The notes under the pieces were generated by a model. The model did no database searches. It saw only the letters and a program-made list of their open reading frames with translations, and was not told where the DNA came from. The translations under genes were made by a program, and so were the position numbers. 64,000 nt of DNA, taken from CAYTGM01 sp964437365. Its GTDB lineage: Bacteria; Sumerlaeota; Sumerlaeia; SLMS01. The stretch spans positions 10,673 to 74,672 of the forward strand of contig CAYTGM010000026.1 of NCBI GenBank assembly GCA_964437365.1, given 5' to 3'. Shown here one piece after another: positions 26,126 through 35,102 of this stretch (its first letter is position 1; each line of letters begins with the position of its first letter).

Positions 26126-28482
26126 GTCGCTCGCTCGCATTCCATCAGGTGCAGAGATATTTTACTTTTGCCACGGCCCTTTGGGCTTTCGTTGTTCTGG
26201 CTTGCTATACGGAGCTTCACAATCTTGCGATTGGAACTTTTCTTGTTTTTTTCGTCATTTGCTTCTACAGAAACAAAATTAAAATCCACTTGTCTAATAC
26301 CATTTGGGTCGTAGCCAGTATCATTGCAATCATTGCTGCGCTGTACGGCTGGTTTTTCCTGCGCCAGGAACTCTATTCGGTAATTTATCTCTTTTTATAT
26401 CTCGAGTGCAATAAGCTCTGGTTTAACCAGAAAACAAGAGATTCTCTACAGGTCTATGCATTAACATTTTTTCAGATACTTGCAGCTTCCGTATCTACTT
26501 CTTCTCTTACTTTTGCCCCTGCTCTTATTATCTATATGTTTCTGGTGCTCGGGGGTTTGATTACCACGACGATCAAAAGAGATGCTGAGCTTTCCCTGCT
26601 CCTTAACAGGCAAAAGAAGGGGTTCTTTAGGAAAAGTGAACCACAGACGATTTATGCCTGTCCGCATGGAGACTTCCTGCAGTCGCAGTACAATAAAATG
26701 GTCAGGCGTAAATACAGGCTGTATAGAACATCCGCGAGTCTCTTTACTGTCCTCATTATGATCCTTTTTATTGGGACAGGACTCTTTTTCTTTATTCCCA
26801 GACTACAAGCCACGCATTTCTTTGGTGGATATACTCCGTCAAGGGCATCAGGTTCTGTTTCCGGTTTTAATGATATTGTCGACTTTATGGGAGTCGAACA
26901 AATACAGATGGACCCAACAATCACAATGCGGGTCAGGCCGCTCAATGGTGTTGATATTATTGAAGGTGACCCAGACCCGGCAATGATCCGTCTGCGCGGT
27001 ACGTCTCTCGACTATTACGATGGGCGTCGCTGGACCAAAGGACCCGATTCAAAAACATCAGAACGCCGAATGCTCAGGAATGAAGAGCAGATAAAATTCA
27101 GGCGCGTTGAAATGGCAGGGTCTCACCTCCCGGAGATCGAGCTGGAAATTACAGTTGAGCCAAACTCAAGAGGCTTTCTCTTCGGACCCAACAGACCTTT
27201 CGAATACCGTTTTCCTACAAGACATAATTTCATCGTGGATAATCAAGCTGAGTCTGTTCAGCTCAATATTGATGGCTGGAACCGTGCCGTTACCTACACG
27301 ACGAAGGGGCTTAAAGGAACAGAGTACGCTCCGGAGGATCAAGCAACTCTGTCACCCGACTTTAATCAAGGCAGTCCAAGAGAAGTCCTCGCAAACGCAA
27401 TCAGGGCTATACGTTCAAGAAACCCTTCCTCCTTTGAATCTTCTCTCTCGGTCTATAAGCAGCTGCCTGATCATGACGATATGGCAGTTGTGCGTAATCT
27501 GGCAGAAGCCTGGACCGAAGGAATTGATCCGAATGATATTCACGCGAAGGCGAAAGCGATCGAGCTGGAGCTGAAGAAGGCCTATCGATACAGTCTAGAC
27601 ATCTCGTTTGCCTCGCGTCAGGATCATCTCTCCTATTTTCTCAACACTGCCCGAGAAGGACACTGCGAGTATTTCGCAACCGCGATGACCCTCATGTTGC
27701 GTACCCTTGATATTCCAAGTCGAATTGTGAACGGATATGTAACCGATGAGTGGACAGGCTCAGGGCAGTATTTTCTGGTTCGAAAGCAACATGCCCATTC
27801 CTGGGTAGAAGCTTATTCTAGCGATTACAAGATGTGGTTAACCTTCGATCCGACTCCTTCAAGCGGAATTGGAGGCAATCGTATTCCTGACAATACGTTC
27901 AGAAAGCTGTCACGCTGGTGGGACTCGGTGAAGTTGGTGTGGTATGAAAATGTCATCGACTACGATCAGACTGACCAGGAAGAACTATACAAGAACATGT
28001 TTGGACGGGGCAGCGCGATTCCCAGTTTCAGACGATTTTTGTCAGAGGATTTTCTGAGGAGATCCACCGGAGGGATCAGCGGAGGACGCCTGATACTTAT
28101 TCTTCTAGTTCTCACTGTGATGGTCGTGCTGATCATATTGCTTGCAAAGGAATTCAAAAAGCTTCGAACACTTCGAAATAAGACAAGAAAAACAAGTGCA
28201 AAGGGAAATGCCAATGAGCTAGCTGCTTTGCAGGACTATTTGCGGGTACTACAAGAGCTCGAAACAATAGAACCAAGAAAGGAAAGCCTGACACCGCTTG
28301 AGTTTGCAGAAAAAATCTCTATTCGACTTCCAGCTGTTCAAGACTTTATATATGTTACAAGAAACTACTATGAGTCGCGCTATAATGGAAGGAAGTGGAC
28401 TGGCGAGGATTCGAAAAGAATTGCCGACCTGCTCAGCCGTGTCCAAAACCTATCCAAGGCTGAGAGAAGAAATGTTGAATAG
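26122..28482 (+). CDS. Membrane transglutaminase-like protein (TgpA/DUF3488-type)
   Basis: 786 residues. About six helices at the N-terminus, a large periplasmic transglutaminase-like domain, one more helix near residue 650-675 and a cytoplasmic tail resembling DUF4129. The catalytic triad is intact: C515 (G-H-C-E-Y-F-A-T-A), H559 (H-A-H-S-W-V-E-A-Y) and D576 (T-F-D-P-T-P). Pseudomonas TgpA is an inner-membrane protein of this layout needed for viability. The ATGA overlap with the DUF58 gene points to a joint function. Confidence 0.92.
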   Translation: MSRSLAFHQVQRYFTFATALWAFVVLACYTELHNLAIGTFLVFFVICFYRNKIKIHLSNTIWVVASIIAIIAALYGWFFLRQELYSVIYLFLYLECNKLWFNQKTRDSLQVYALTFFQILAASVSTSSLTFAPALIIYMFLVLGGLITTTIKRDAELSLLLNRQKKGFFRKSEPQTIYACPHGDFLQSQYNKMVRRKYRLYRTSASLFTVLIMILFIGTGLFFFIPRLQATHFFGGYTPSRASGSVSGFNDIVDFMGVEQIQMDPTITMRVRPLNGVDIIEGDPDPAMIRLRGTSLDYYDGRRWTKGPDSKTSERRMLRNEEQIKFRRVEMAGSHLPEIELEITVEPNSRGFLFGPNRPFEYRFPTRHNFIVDNQAESVQLNIDGWNRAVTYTTKGLKGTEYAPEDQATLSPDFNQGSPREVLANAIRAIRSRNPSSFESSLSVYKQLPDHDDMAVVRNLAEAWTEGIDPNDIHAKAKAIELELKKAYRYSLDISFASRQDHLSYFLNTAREGHCEYFATAMTLMLRTLDIPSRIVNGYVTDEWTGSGQYFLVRKQHAHSWVEAYSSDYKMWLTFDPTPSSGIGGNRIPDNTFRKLSRWWDSVKLVWYENVIDYDQTDQEELYKNMFGRGSAIPSFRRFLSEDFLRRSTGGISGGRLILILLVLTVMVVLIILLAKEFKKLRTLRNKTRKTSAKGNANELAALQDYLRVLQELETIEPRKESLTPLEFAEKISIRLPAVQDFIYVTRNYYESRYNGRKWTGEDSKRIADLLSRVQNLSKAERRNVE

Positions 28483-28504
28483 GTAAAAGGAAAAGTTAAT
28501 TCTG

Positions 28505-29371
28505 ATGGAAAGCAACTCATGGGGAGCACCCATACACACACAGACAAAAACCATTAAAGTAGGAGATCTTTCGATAGGTGGGGGCGCCGATCTAGCTGTT
28601 ATCGCCGGTCCCTGTGTCATCGAGTCTAAAGACCATGTCATGAAAATGGCTGAGCAAATTGTTAAAGTATGTGAAAAGCTTAAGATGCCGCTTATTTTCA
28701 AAGCCTCCTACGATAAGGCTAATCGAACCTCGATCGAGTCGTATCGCGGTCCTGGCATTGAGGAAGGCCTCAAAATACTAGAAGGTGTCAAAAATGAGTT
28801 CAGCTTGCCAATCTTAACGGATGTCCATACCGAAGACCAGGCAAAGTCAGCCGCCGATGTCTGCGATATCATTCAAATCCCCGCGTTTCTTTGTCGCCAG
28901 ACTGATTTCATCGTAGCTGCTGGAAAAACCGGAAAGGCAGTGAATGTTAAAAAAGGACAGTTTCTTGCCCCCTGGGATATCGTAAATGTTGTACAAAAAC
29001 TGGAAGAGGCAGGATGCCGTGATATCCTGATTACAGAACGTGGAACTTCTTTCGGATACGGATCACTCGTTACAGATTTCAGAAGTCTCCAGCTCATGGC
29101 AGAAAAGACTTCTTACCCTGTCTGTTTCGATGGAACTCACAGTGTTCAACAACCAGGAGGTCTGGGTAAAGCAACGGGGGGCAATCGCGAGCACGTGCCT
29201 CTTTTGTGTCGAGCCGCCTGTGCTGTCGGAACTAATGCTCTCTTTCTCGAAACGCATGATGATCCAGATAATGCGCTCAGTGATGGACCTAACATGATAC
29301 CACTCAAGAATCTTGAAGCGGTGCTTTCTTCCTGTATCGCGATTTCAAAGACAATTCTGGCGCCCCTGTAA
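28505..29371 (+). CDS. kdsA: 3-deoxy-D-manno-octulosonate 8-phosphate synthase
   Basis: Condenses PEP with arabinose 5-phosphate to KDO-8-phosphate for the LPS inner core. 288 residues, TIM barrel. A-G-P-C37-V-I-E-S places a cysteine at the position that marks the metal-dependent class of the enzyme. F-K-A-S-Y-D-K-A-N-R and the later F-D-G-T-H-S-V-Q segment are canonical. It lies 22 bases after the transglutaminase and 13 bases before truA. Confidence 0.96.
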   Translation: MESNSWGAPIHTQTKTIKVGDLSIGGGADLAVIAGPCVIESKDHVMKMAEQIVKVCEKLKMPLIFKASYDKANRTSIESYRGPGIEEGLKILEGVKNEFSLPILTDVHTEDQAKSAADVCDIIQIPAFLCRQTDFIVAAGKTGKAVNVKKGQFLAPWDIVNVVQKLEEAGCRDILITERGTSFGYGSLVTDFRSLQLMAEKTSYPVCFDGTHSVQQPGGLGKATGGNREHVPLLCRAACAVGTNALFLETHDDPDNALSDGPNMIPLKNLEAVLSSCIAISKTILAPL

Positions 29372-29384
29372 ATACAGATTACTC

Positions 29385-30197
29385 ATGCAATTATCATCAA
29401 GGCCAGTTGCATTGATCGTCTCCTACGATGGAACGAGTTATCAGGGATTACAGGCACAGAAACATACATCCAGGACTATACAGGGAGAACTGGAGAGCGC
29501 TGTCGTAAGACTGGGGACTCATGGAGATTTAAATTTCGTCGCTGCAGGTCGTACAGATGCCGGTGTGCATGCAGCCCAGCAATTCATTCGGGTTAATATC
29601 TCTGATAGGATACCCTTGCCACGCGTGAGCGTCGCTTTGAATTCACTCCTTCCTCCGGATATACGTATTCTCAAAGCAGCAGAGAGTAATGGTTTTCACC
29701 CTCGGTTTGATGCAATACAGCGACGCTATGTTTATCGCTTTTCGAAAGAGAGAGAGCTCCTACCCGTATATAGGAATATGGTCACAACCATCCGTATGCC
29801 ATTCGAGCAGGGATTAATCAAGGAGGCTGTTACGCTCTTCAAGGGTAAGCATGAGTTTTCTGCCTGGAGATCGTCCAGCTGCCAGGGCAAAAGGAGTCTA
29901 TTGACGATTGATGAGGCATTCGCAATTGAGCCTGATTCCCCTGCGCGATTCTTCGAAGGAAGCGAAGTCTGGCAGATCGTTTTCGCTGCAAGAAGCTTTC
30001 TGCATCATCAGGTAAGATTCATGGTAGGCGGGATATTGTCCGTTGCTTCCGGCAAGATTTCCCTGGAGGAATTATCGAGAGCCTTGGAAAGAGGAGAGCG
30101 TCCGAATCAGGTGGCGTGTACAAAACCACATGGTTTAATGTTTCTAGAGGCTCGCTATCCTGCTGATAAGGATCCCTTTTCGAATGAATTCAACTGA
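29385..30197 (+). CDS. truA: tRNA pseudouridine(38-40) synthase
   Basis: Converts uridines 38-40 of the tRNA anticodon arm to pseudouridine. ATG 29385 gives 270 residues beginning M-Q-L-S-S-R-P-V-A-L-I-V-S-Y-D-G-T; the longer open frame from 29313 lies inside kdsA. The catalytic aspartate is D58 in A-A-G-R-T-D-A-G-V-H-A. S-F-L-H-H-Q-V-R-F-M-V-G near residue 205 is the second signature. Its end overlaps the next gene by 14 bases. Confidence 0.96.
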   Translation: MQLSSRPVALIVSYDGTSYQGLQAQKHTSRTIQGELESAVVRLGTHGDLNFVAAGRTDAGVHAAQQFIRVNISDRIPLPRVSVALNSLLPPDIRILKAAESNGFHPRFDAIQRRYVYRFSKERELLPVYRNMVTTIRMPFEQGLIKEAVTLFKGKHEFSAWRSSSCQGKRSLLTIDEAFAIEPDSPARFFEGSEVWQIVFAARSFLHHQVRFMVGGILSVASGKISLEELSRALERGERPNQVACTKPHGLMFLEARYPADKDPFSNEFN

Positions 30198-30969
30198 TCG
30201 GTTCTCATCCAGCCGAATCTTCTATTTCTACCTGATTCTAGTCTCATTCATCTTTTGTGTCCCAGGTTTCGCGCGTGGCTCAGTCCCCTTGATCAATCCA
30301 ACCGTCATAAGTCAATTTCCTCATGATAATGAGGCGTTCACCCAGGGACTTCTCTTCCATGACGGTTTCCTCTATGAAAGTACAGGTCTTTACGGTGAAT
30401 CGACACTTCGCCAAACGGAAATTACATCTGGAACAGTTGTCCGGCAGGTAGAATTGCCCGACGAGCTATTTGGAGAAGGGCTGACACGAATTAATGAAAG
30501 ACTCATCCAGATCACCTGGAAAGAACAAAGAGCTCTTGTCTATGCCATCGACAGTTTCGAAGTAATAAATGAGTACACCTACGAGGGTGAAGGGTGGGGT
30601 CTGACATTTGATGGCGATTATATACTCATGACAAGTGGAGACCACTATCTGCAGTTCCGAGATCCTTTTTCCTTTGAGCTGGTCCAGAAACTACCGGTGA
30701 CCCTCAATGGTCGGCCACTTGCACGATTGAACGAATTGGAGTTTATAGAGGGAAATGTCTATGCGAATATCTGGGGAGAAGATTTCATCGCTCGAATTGA
30801 TCCACAAACCGGACAAGTCACGAGTCTTATTGACTGCCGCAAACTCATTCCTGCCGCAAGCCGGCAGAGAGAAAATGTGTTAAATGGTATTGCATGGGAT
30901 CAGGAGAATAGGCTGCTCTATATTACTGGAAAGAATTGGCCTTCTCTGTTCGCCGTCAGTATCGACTGA
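30184..30969 (+). CDS. Glutaminyl-peptide cyclotransferase (plant-type, beta-propeller)
   Basis: 261 residues with an N-terminal signal peptide, hence periplasmic. The family pattern is clear: F-P-H-D-N-E-A-F-T-Q-G-L, L-Y-E-S-T-G-L-Y-G-E-S-T-L-R, E-G-L-T, E-G-E-G-W-G-L-T-F-D-G and L-N-E-L-E-F-I. It forms pyroglutamate from N-terminal glutamine in exported proteins. The start overlaps truA by 14 bases, suggesting coupling; the functional link to neighbours is not obvious. Confidence 0.92.
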   Translation: MNSTDRFSSSRIFYFYLILVSFIFCVPGFARGSVPLINPTVISQFPHDNEAFTQGLLFHDGFLYESTGLYGESTLRQTEITSGTVVRQVELPDELFGEGLTRINERLIQITWKEQRALVYAIDSFEVINEYTYEGEGWGLTFDGDYILMTSGDHYLQFRDPFSFELVQKLPVTLNGRPLARLNELEFIEGNVYANIWGEDFIARIDPQTGQVTSLIDCRKLIPAASRQRENVLNGIAWDQENRLLYITGKNWPSLFAVSID

Positions 30970-30999
30970 GAACCGCCTCTTTTTTGATCGAAGGTCAGT

Positions 31000-32442
31000 T
31001 TGAAGCTCTTCAAAGATACAATTCGGCTGGCAATACCTGCAGTCCTCGAAAACCTTTTTAATTCGGCCATTTTTCTGGTCGATGCGCTCATGGTTGCTTC
31101 GCTGGGGCCGATCGAACTTGCTGCTGCGGGTATAGGTGGAATGACCATGTGGCGCCTGAGAAGTATTGGCGGGTGTCTGCAATTTGGTGCAGCTGCCACG
31201 ATTGCTCGCCGCTGGGGAGAAGGGAATGTGCAGCGGGCCTGCTCGGTCTTTTCTCATTCAGTTCTTCTTTCTTTTCTCATTGGACTCTTCTTTGTATGCC
31301 TCTTTATTCCAGGATCCTATACACTTTTTCCTCTTTTGAATGCAAAGGGCGAGCTTTTTGATAAACTTGTTCCCTATTTTCACCTGGTGCTTCTGGTTCT
31401 TCCGTTCCGACTGGCCAGCTTCACAATGATGGCTTCTCTCCGGGCTGCCGGGGATACCAAAACACCGATGCTCACGACCCTTGCGATTAACATCGTGAAC
31501 GTCTTTTTCAACTGGTGCTTGATTTTCGGAAACCTCGGATTCCCGAAGCTTGGTCTATACGGCGCTGGTGTTGCGACATGTATAGCACTTCTTGTTGAAT
31601 TCGGAATTATGTCTTTTGTGGGCTTTCGAGGCATCCGGCCCAGAAAGCTATTTGCAGCAGTACCAGTGGAGGCAACCACAGTCGATGAAGAGATCGAGCC
31701 CTCACCTTCACTCTTTGCCACGTCGACGGAGGAAGACGGAGTTGATGGAGTCTTTAAACTTTCGAAGAGTGGTTGGAAGTTGTACATTCCAACAACTACT
31801 GCATCTATATTCCGTATTTCTCACCCGGCCTTTTGGGAAGAGATTGCGATCTCTATTGGCTTCTTCATCTTCTTTGGGATGATTGGGAGTTTCGGAGATC
31901 TTGCTTATGCCGTTCATACATCGATTATCAGAATTGAAAGTTTTTCGTTCATGGCAGGATACGGTGTTTCAATTGCTGCTTCAACTCTTGTAGGGCAGGC
32001 ACTGGGCGCTCGAGACAAAGAGAAAGCCCTTCGCAGCTTTTCCATGTGCATCTCTATAGGCATGTCTATCATGGGGTTTATCGGGATCCTCCTCTGTCTT
32101 TTCCCCGAATGGTTTCTAGGGTGGTTTGTTTCCGACCAGCGCGAGGCATTCATGGGAATAGGAATTCCTCTCATGATTATAACCGCGCTAAGTCAACCAT
32201 TGACGGCATCCACGATGGTTCTCGCGAATGGACTGAGAGGAGCTGGGGAAACAACTTATCCGTTTATTGCTCAAATGATTGGTGTTATCGGTATACGAGC
32301 CGGGCTGGGTTATCTTCTGGCCTTCCCATTGAATCTGGGGCTTCAGGGCATCTATATCGCCATGGCCTTTGACTGGGTTGTACGTACAGCGATTCTGGCT
32401 CTGATCGTTCTCAAAGGGAACTGGTCCGAGAAAGAAGTTTAG
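31000..32442 (+). CDS. MATE-family multidrug/toxin exporter (TTG start)
   Basis: 480 residues with about twelve membrane helices. I-P-A-V-L-E-N-L-F-N-S and V-D-A-L-M-V-A-S-L-G with L-A-A-A-G-I-G-G are typical of the first MATE helix pair, and A-A-G-D-T-K-T-P-M precedes the middle loop. The centre carries an acidic, Ser/Thr-rich cytosolic insert (about 217-255), longer than usual between helices 6 and 7. TTG 31000 is used with AAGG six bases before it. It ends the DUF58-to-MATE run and converges with the receiver protein. Confidence 0.9.
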   Translation: MKLFKDTIRLAIPAVLENLFNSAIFLVDALMVASLGPIELAAAGIGGMTMWRLRSIGGCLQFGAAATIARRWGEGNVQRACSVFSHSVLLSFLIGLFFVCLFIPGSYTLFPLLNAKGELFDKLVPYFHLVLLVLPFRLASFTMMASLRAAGDTKTPMLTTLAINIVNVFFNWCLIFGNLGFPKLGLYGAGVATCIALLVEFGIMSFVGFRGIRPRKLFAAVPVEATTVDEEIEPSPSLFATSTEEDGVDGVFKLSKSGWKLYIPTTTASIFRISHPAFWEEIAISIGFFIFFGMIGSFGDLAYAVHTSIIRIESFSFMAGYGVSIAASTLVGQALGARDKEKALRSFSMCISIGMSIMGFIGILLCLFPEWFLGWFVSDQREAFMGIGIPLMIITALSQPLTASTMVLANGLRGAGETTYPFIAQMIGVIGIRAGLGYLLAFPLNLGLQGIYIAMAFDWVVRTAILALIVLKGNWSEKEV

Positions 32443-32487
32443 AATGAGAGTGTCTATTCCGGGGCAGAAAGATGTCACGTTCAGGGG

Positions 32488-34056
32488 TCAATTTACCTTA
32501 TGTACCTTATTTCCGGGTCCCTTGAGCTCATCATAGCCTTGAGGCTCTTTGTAATCTTTCAGTTCTGTTGCCATAAACTTTACCAGTGAATGCATATGAT
32601 CAGCATAGGCTTCTTTTTCTTTAGCCTTGTTTTCTTTTTGCCGTTCTTCTTCGGCAGCCCTGATCACTTCCTTCACATAGATACCATAGGAGAGGGTCTT
32701 CTCGGTCACTTCAAACCCAGGTTTTGAAATGATACTCTTCACGGTTGTGATGATCTGCTGTTTCATCAGCGGCAAATGAAGCATGGGATTGCGCGTTAAG
32801 TTTCTGGCGGCCGTCAGGTGTTTTTCTTCACACCATGCATTCTGAACGAAGAGAACCTCGGTATTTGCAAGCCTCGGATTGCTTTTGAGCATTTGTGCGA
32901 TCTGAAGACCATTGTACTGCTGCTCGACAATGCTCAGGACGATCAAGTCAGGCTGAAATCGAGCGATCAGCTCAATAGCTTCAACGGGATCCTCCAGGGG
33001 AAGGAATTCGCCCAGGCCCCTGATTGCTCCATGGTAGGTTTGCAACTGATCGGGCTTGTCGATCAGGACCATGATTCGCGGGAGGCTACCTTTGTCCGCA
33101 CTCTTGCGTATGCCTGAAAGCCCTCTCATGCGCCTGCGCGCGAGAATCTCTGCTGGGGAGAGCTCCGAAGAGCTAGAAACCCGCTCTTTCCTCTGTTCCG
33201 GTTCTGCTTTATTTTGAACAACCTGAGAGCTGGGTGGCTTACTCGGTTGCTTCGATAGAGGCCTTTCGCTGGGTTTAGACTTCTTATCAGCAGGCTCAGA
33301 ATCAGCAGACCTTTCAAGGATATCTCCACGGTTCAAAGCAGGCCTTGTCTCTTCGTCACCACTCTTGAGGTTTTGCTCTTCGCGTTCTCTCTTTTTTTCC
33401 TCGGATTGCTTTTGGGAGAAAGCTTTGTATTCTGGTACCGGAGCTGGAGGTAGACCGATATCAGTAGCGTCCTTTCCTTTCAAAGCTGGAGCATTCTCAA
33501 CTTCTTTGCTGGCTTTCTTCCCAAAAACGCGCCTCTTCTTATCGGCCGGTTTCTTCTCGCCGGGTTTAGCCGGTTGCTTCAGCCCCCCCCAATTAAGACC
33601 TTCTTTGTGGATATCTGAGAATTCAGTTATCGACTCAAAACTGAGAAGTTCATCGACAGTAAAGTCCTTTGAACGGGGCTTAGTGAGCCCATTCTGGATC
33701 CCGGACTTCAGTGATTCGATGAGTTTTGAGCCTTGAAATGGCTTCTCCATGAAACCAATGGCGCCACTTGAAAGGGCAGACTCTCTCAGGTCCTGAGCCG
33801 TACTATTACTGAGGTAAAATACGGGAATCTCTTTGTAATCGGGGTTTCTCCGAATGGCTCCAGAGAGAGCTATCCCATTCATAATGGGCATATTTGCCTC
33901 GACCAGTAGAACATCCGGTTCATAGCGGTCGAGTCGCTCCAGGGCATCCAGGCTGTTCTTTGCCTCGACCGTTTCGAATTCCAGGTTCAGTAAGGAGCTG
34001 ATGACATGGCGTACATCCTGATCGTCATCTACTACCATGATTCTAAATTTACTCAT
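32488..34056 (-). CDS. Response-regulator-like protein with two pseudo-receiver domains
   Basis: 522 residues from ATG 34056 (a GTG at 34068 is an alternative). Residues about 4-120 form a receiver domain with the acidic pair D10-D11 and the switch lysine in M-E-K-P-F, but the phosphoacceptor position is Glu (E53 in V-L-L-V-E-A-N-M-P). A long charged linker rich in Lys, Glu, Ser and Pro (about 130-315) leads to a second receiver-like domain whose acceptor position is Ser (L-I-V-L-S-I-V-E-Q) and whose acidic pair is lost. No DNA-binding or enzymatic output domain is present. A phosphorylation-independent scaffold is the likeliest reading. Confidence 0.75.
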   Translation of the reverse strand: MSKFRIMVVDDDQDVRHVISSLLNLEFETVEAKNSLDALERLDRYEPDVLLVEANMPIMNGIALSGAIRRNPDYKEIPVFYLSNSTAQDLRESALSSGAIGFMEKPFQGSKLIESLKSGIQNGLTKPRSKDFTVDELLSFESITEFSDIHKEGLNWGGLKQPAKPGEKKPADKKRRVFGKKASKEVENAPALKGKDATDIGLPPAPVPEYKAFSQKQSEEKKREREEQNLKSGDEETRPALNRGDILERSADSEPADKKSKPSERPLSKQPSKPPSSQVVQNKAEPEQRKERVSSSSELSPAEILARRRMRGLSGIRKSADKGSLPRIMVLIDKPDQLQTYHGAIRGLGEFLPLEDPVEAIELIARFQPDLIVLSIVEQQYNGLQIAQMLKSNPRLANTEVLFVQNAWCEEKHLTAARNLTRNPMLHLPLMKQQIITTVKSIISKPGFEVTEKTLSYGIYVKEVIRAAEEERQKENKAKEKEAYADHMHSLVKFMATELKDYKEPQGYDELKGPGNKVHKVN

Positions 34057-34304
34057 TGAATCCCACACTTTAATTTCATCACGAAAAGTGAATAATGAAA
34101 GCCTATTCTAAGGCAAGGAGTTTGGAGAATGACTTTTAGATGGCAGGAATTAGCTCCTTGGAGCGTCTTTCTAGTTGACTACTCGGGGCGGGTGGCGTTT
34201 CGTTTACATTGTGTCTGATTTTATGCCCCCCTGCTTTCATGTATTTCATGTAAACAATTAGGCTAGTCGGCACTAAATTTTCATGAGAAAGAAGGAGCTC
34301 AAAG

Positions 34305-34946
34305 ATGAAGAAACATCTTTTACTCGCTAGCGTAGCAGCTTTCGCTGTTGCAGCTGGTACAATCAACGCCCAGACAGTCATCCAGGACTTCGAAGGTGGA
34401 ACTACTGCAACATCCCTCGGATCATCATGGGGACCAACATTCAGTGGCACTTCATCTGTGACCAACGGTGCAGAAGAATACAGTGATGAGCAGGACAATA
34501 CTACTGGTTCCGGCCTTTCTGCCAAGCTGACATTCGACTGGGGAGCATCAGGCACTGTCTCACGTATCCAGCCTACTACACTCCTCGAAGCTGGTCCTTC
34601 GGATCACAGCACAGAACCGATTATCAGCATTTCCGTTTTTGGTGCAAATCAGGGCTCAGAAATCCAGCCCTACATGTGTGATACTGGCAACAACGCAGGC
34701 TATGAAGCATTCTCTAATCCAACAGTTATCGACTTTACTGGCTGGCAGGATGTCGAGTATGACATCGACAATGATGCCAGCGAAGCATGGATCACAGGAG
34801 ATGGTACACTTTCATCTTCCAACTGCGAACTCTGCGGAATCTTCCTGCTTCAGGGATCTGCAGCTGCTGGTGCAGACGTTTATTACCTGGACGATATCCA
34901 GTATAAAGCTGCAACAACAAGCGTCAGAGACTGGTCAGTATTTTAA
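34305..34946 (+). CDS. Exported beta-sandwich protein with D-W-S-V-F tail
   Basis: 213 residues. AAGGAG precedes ATG 34305; the signal peptide M-K-K-H-L-L-L-A-S-V-A-A-F-A-V-A-A-G then I-N-A ends before Q-T-V-I-Q-D-F-E-G-G. The body resembles carbohydrate-binding-type jelly rolls (start V-I-Q-D-F-E-G, end V-Y-Y-L-D-D-I-Q-Y), but binding is not shown. It has two cysteines near residue 168. The last nine residues, T-S-V-R-D-W-S-V-F, match the tails of two other exported proteins in this window. Probably a single-gene transcript. Confidence 0.8.
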   Translation: MKKHLLLASVAAFAVAAGTINAQTVIQDFEGGTTATSLGSSWGPTFSGTSSVTNGAEEYSDEQDNTTGSGLSAKLTFDWGASGTVSRIQPTTLLEAGPSDHSTEPIISISVFGANQGSEIQPYMCDTGNNAGYEAFSNPTVIDFTGWQDVEYDIDNDASEAWITGDGTLSSSNCELCGIFLLQGSAAAGADVYYLDDIQYKAATTSVRDWSVF

Positions 34947-34965
34947 TTCGATTCTTCGAATTAAA
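34942..34965 (+). repeat. Perfect inverted repeat over the stop codon
   Basis: TTTAATTCGA (34942-34951) / TCGAATTAAA (34956-34965) with a four-base loop; the TAA stop of the exported-protein gene lies inside the left arm. It may shield the mRNA 3' end. Confidence 0.6.
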
Positions 34966-34982
34966 CGATTGTAGTTTCTCAT

Positions 34983-35010
34983 GGTTTCCCCCTCAGTCGA
35001 GGGGGAAACC
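34983..35010 (+). terminator. Hairpin terminator after the 34305 gene
   Basis: Perfect 12-bp stem GGTTTCCCCCTC (34983-34994) / GAGGGGGAAACC (34999-35010), loop AGTC. The following T tract is short (TAGCTTTT), so efficiency may be moderate. Confidence 0.75.
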
Positions 35011-35102
35011 TAGCTTTTCAGGCACTTGAGTTCTGCCAAAGCAACAACCGCTGACATTATTCACACCGCCCACTTCTGGAATCCTGAATCGGGGAGATTT
35101 CT

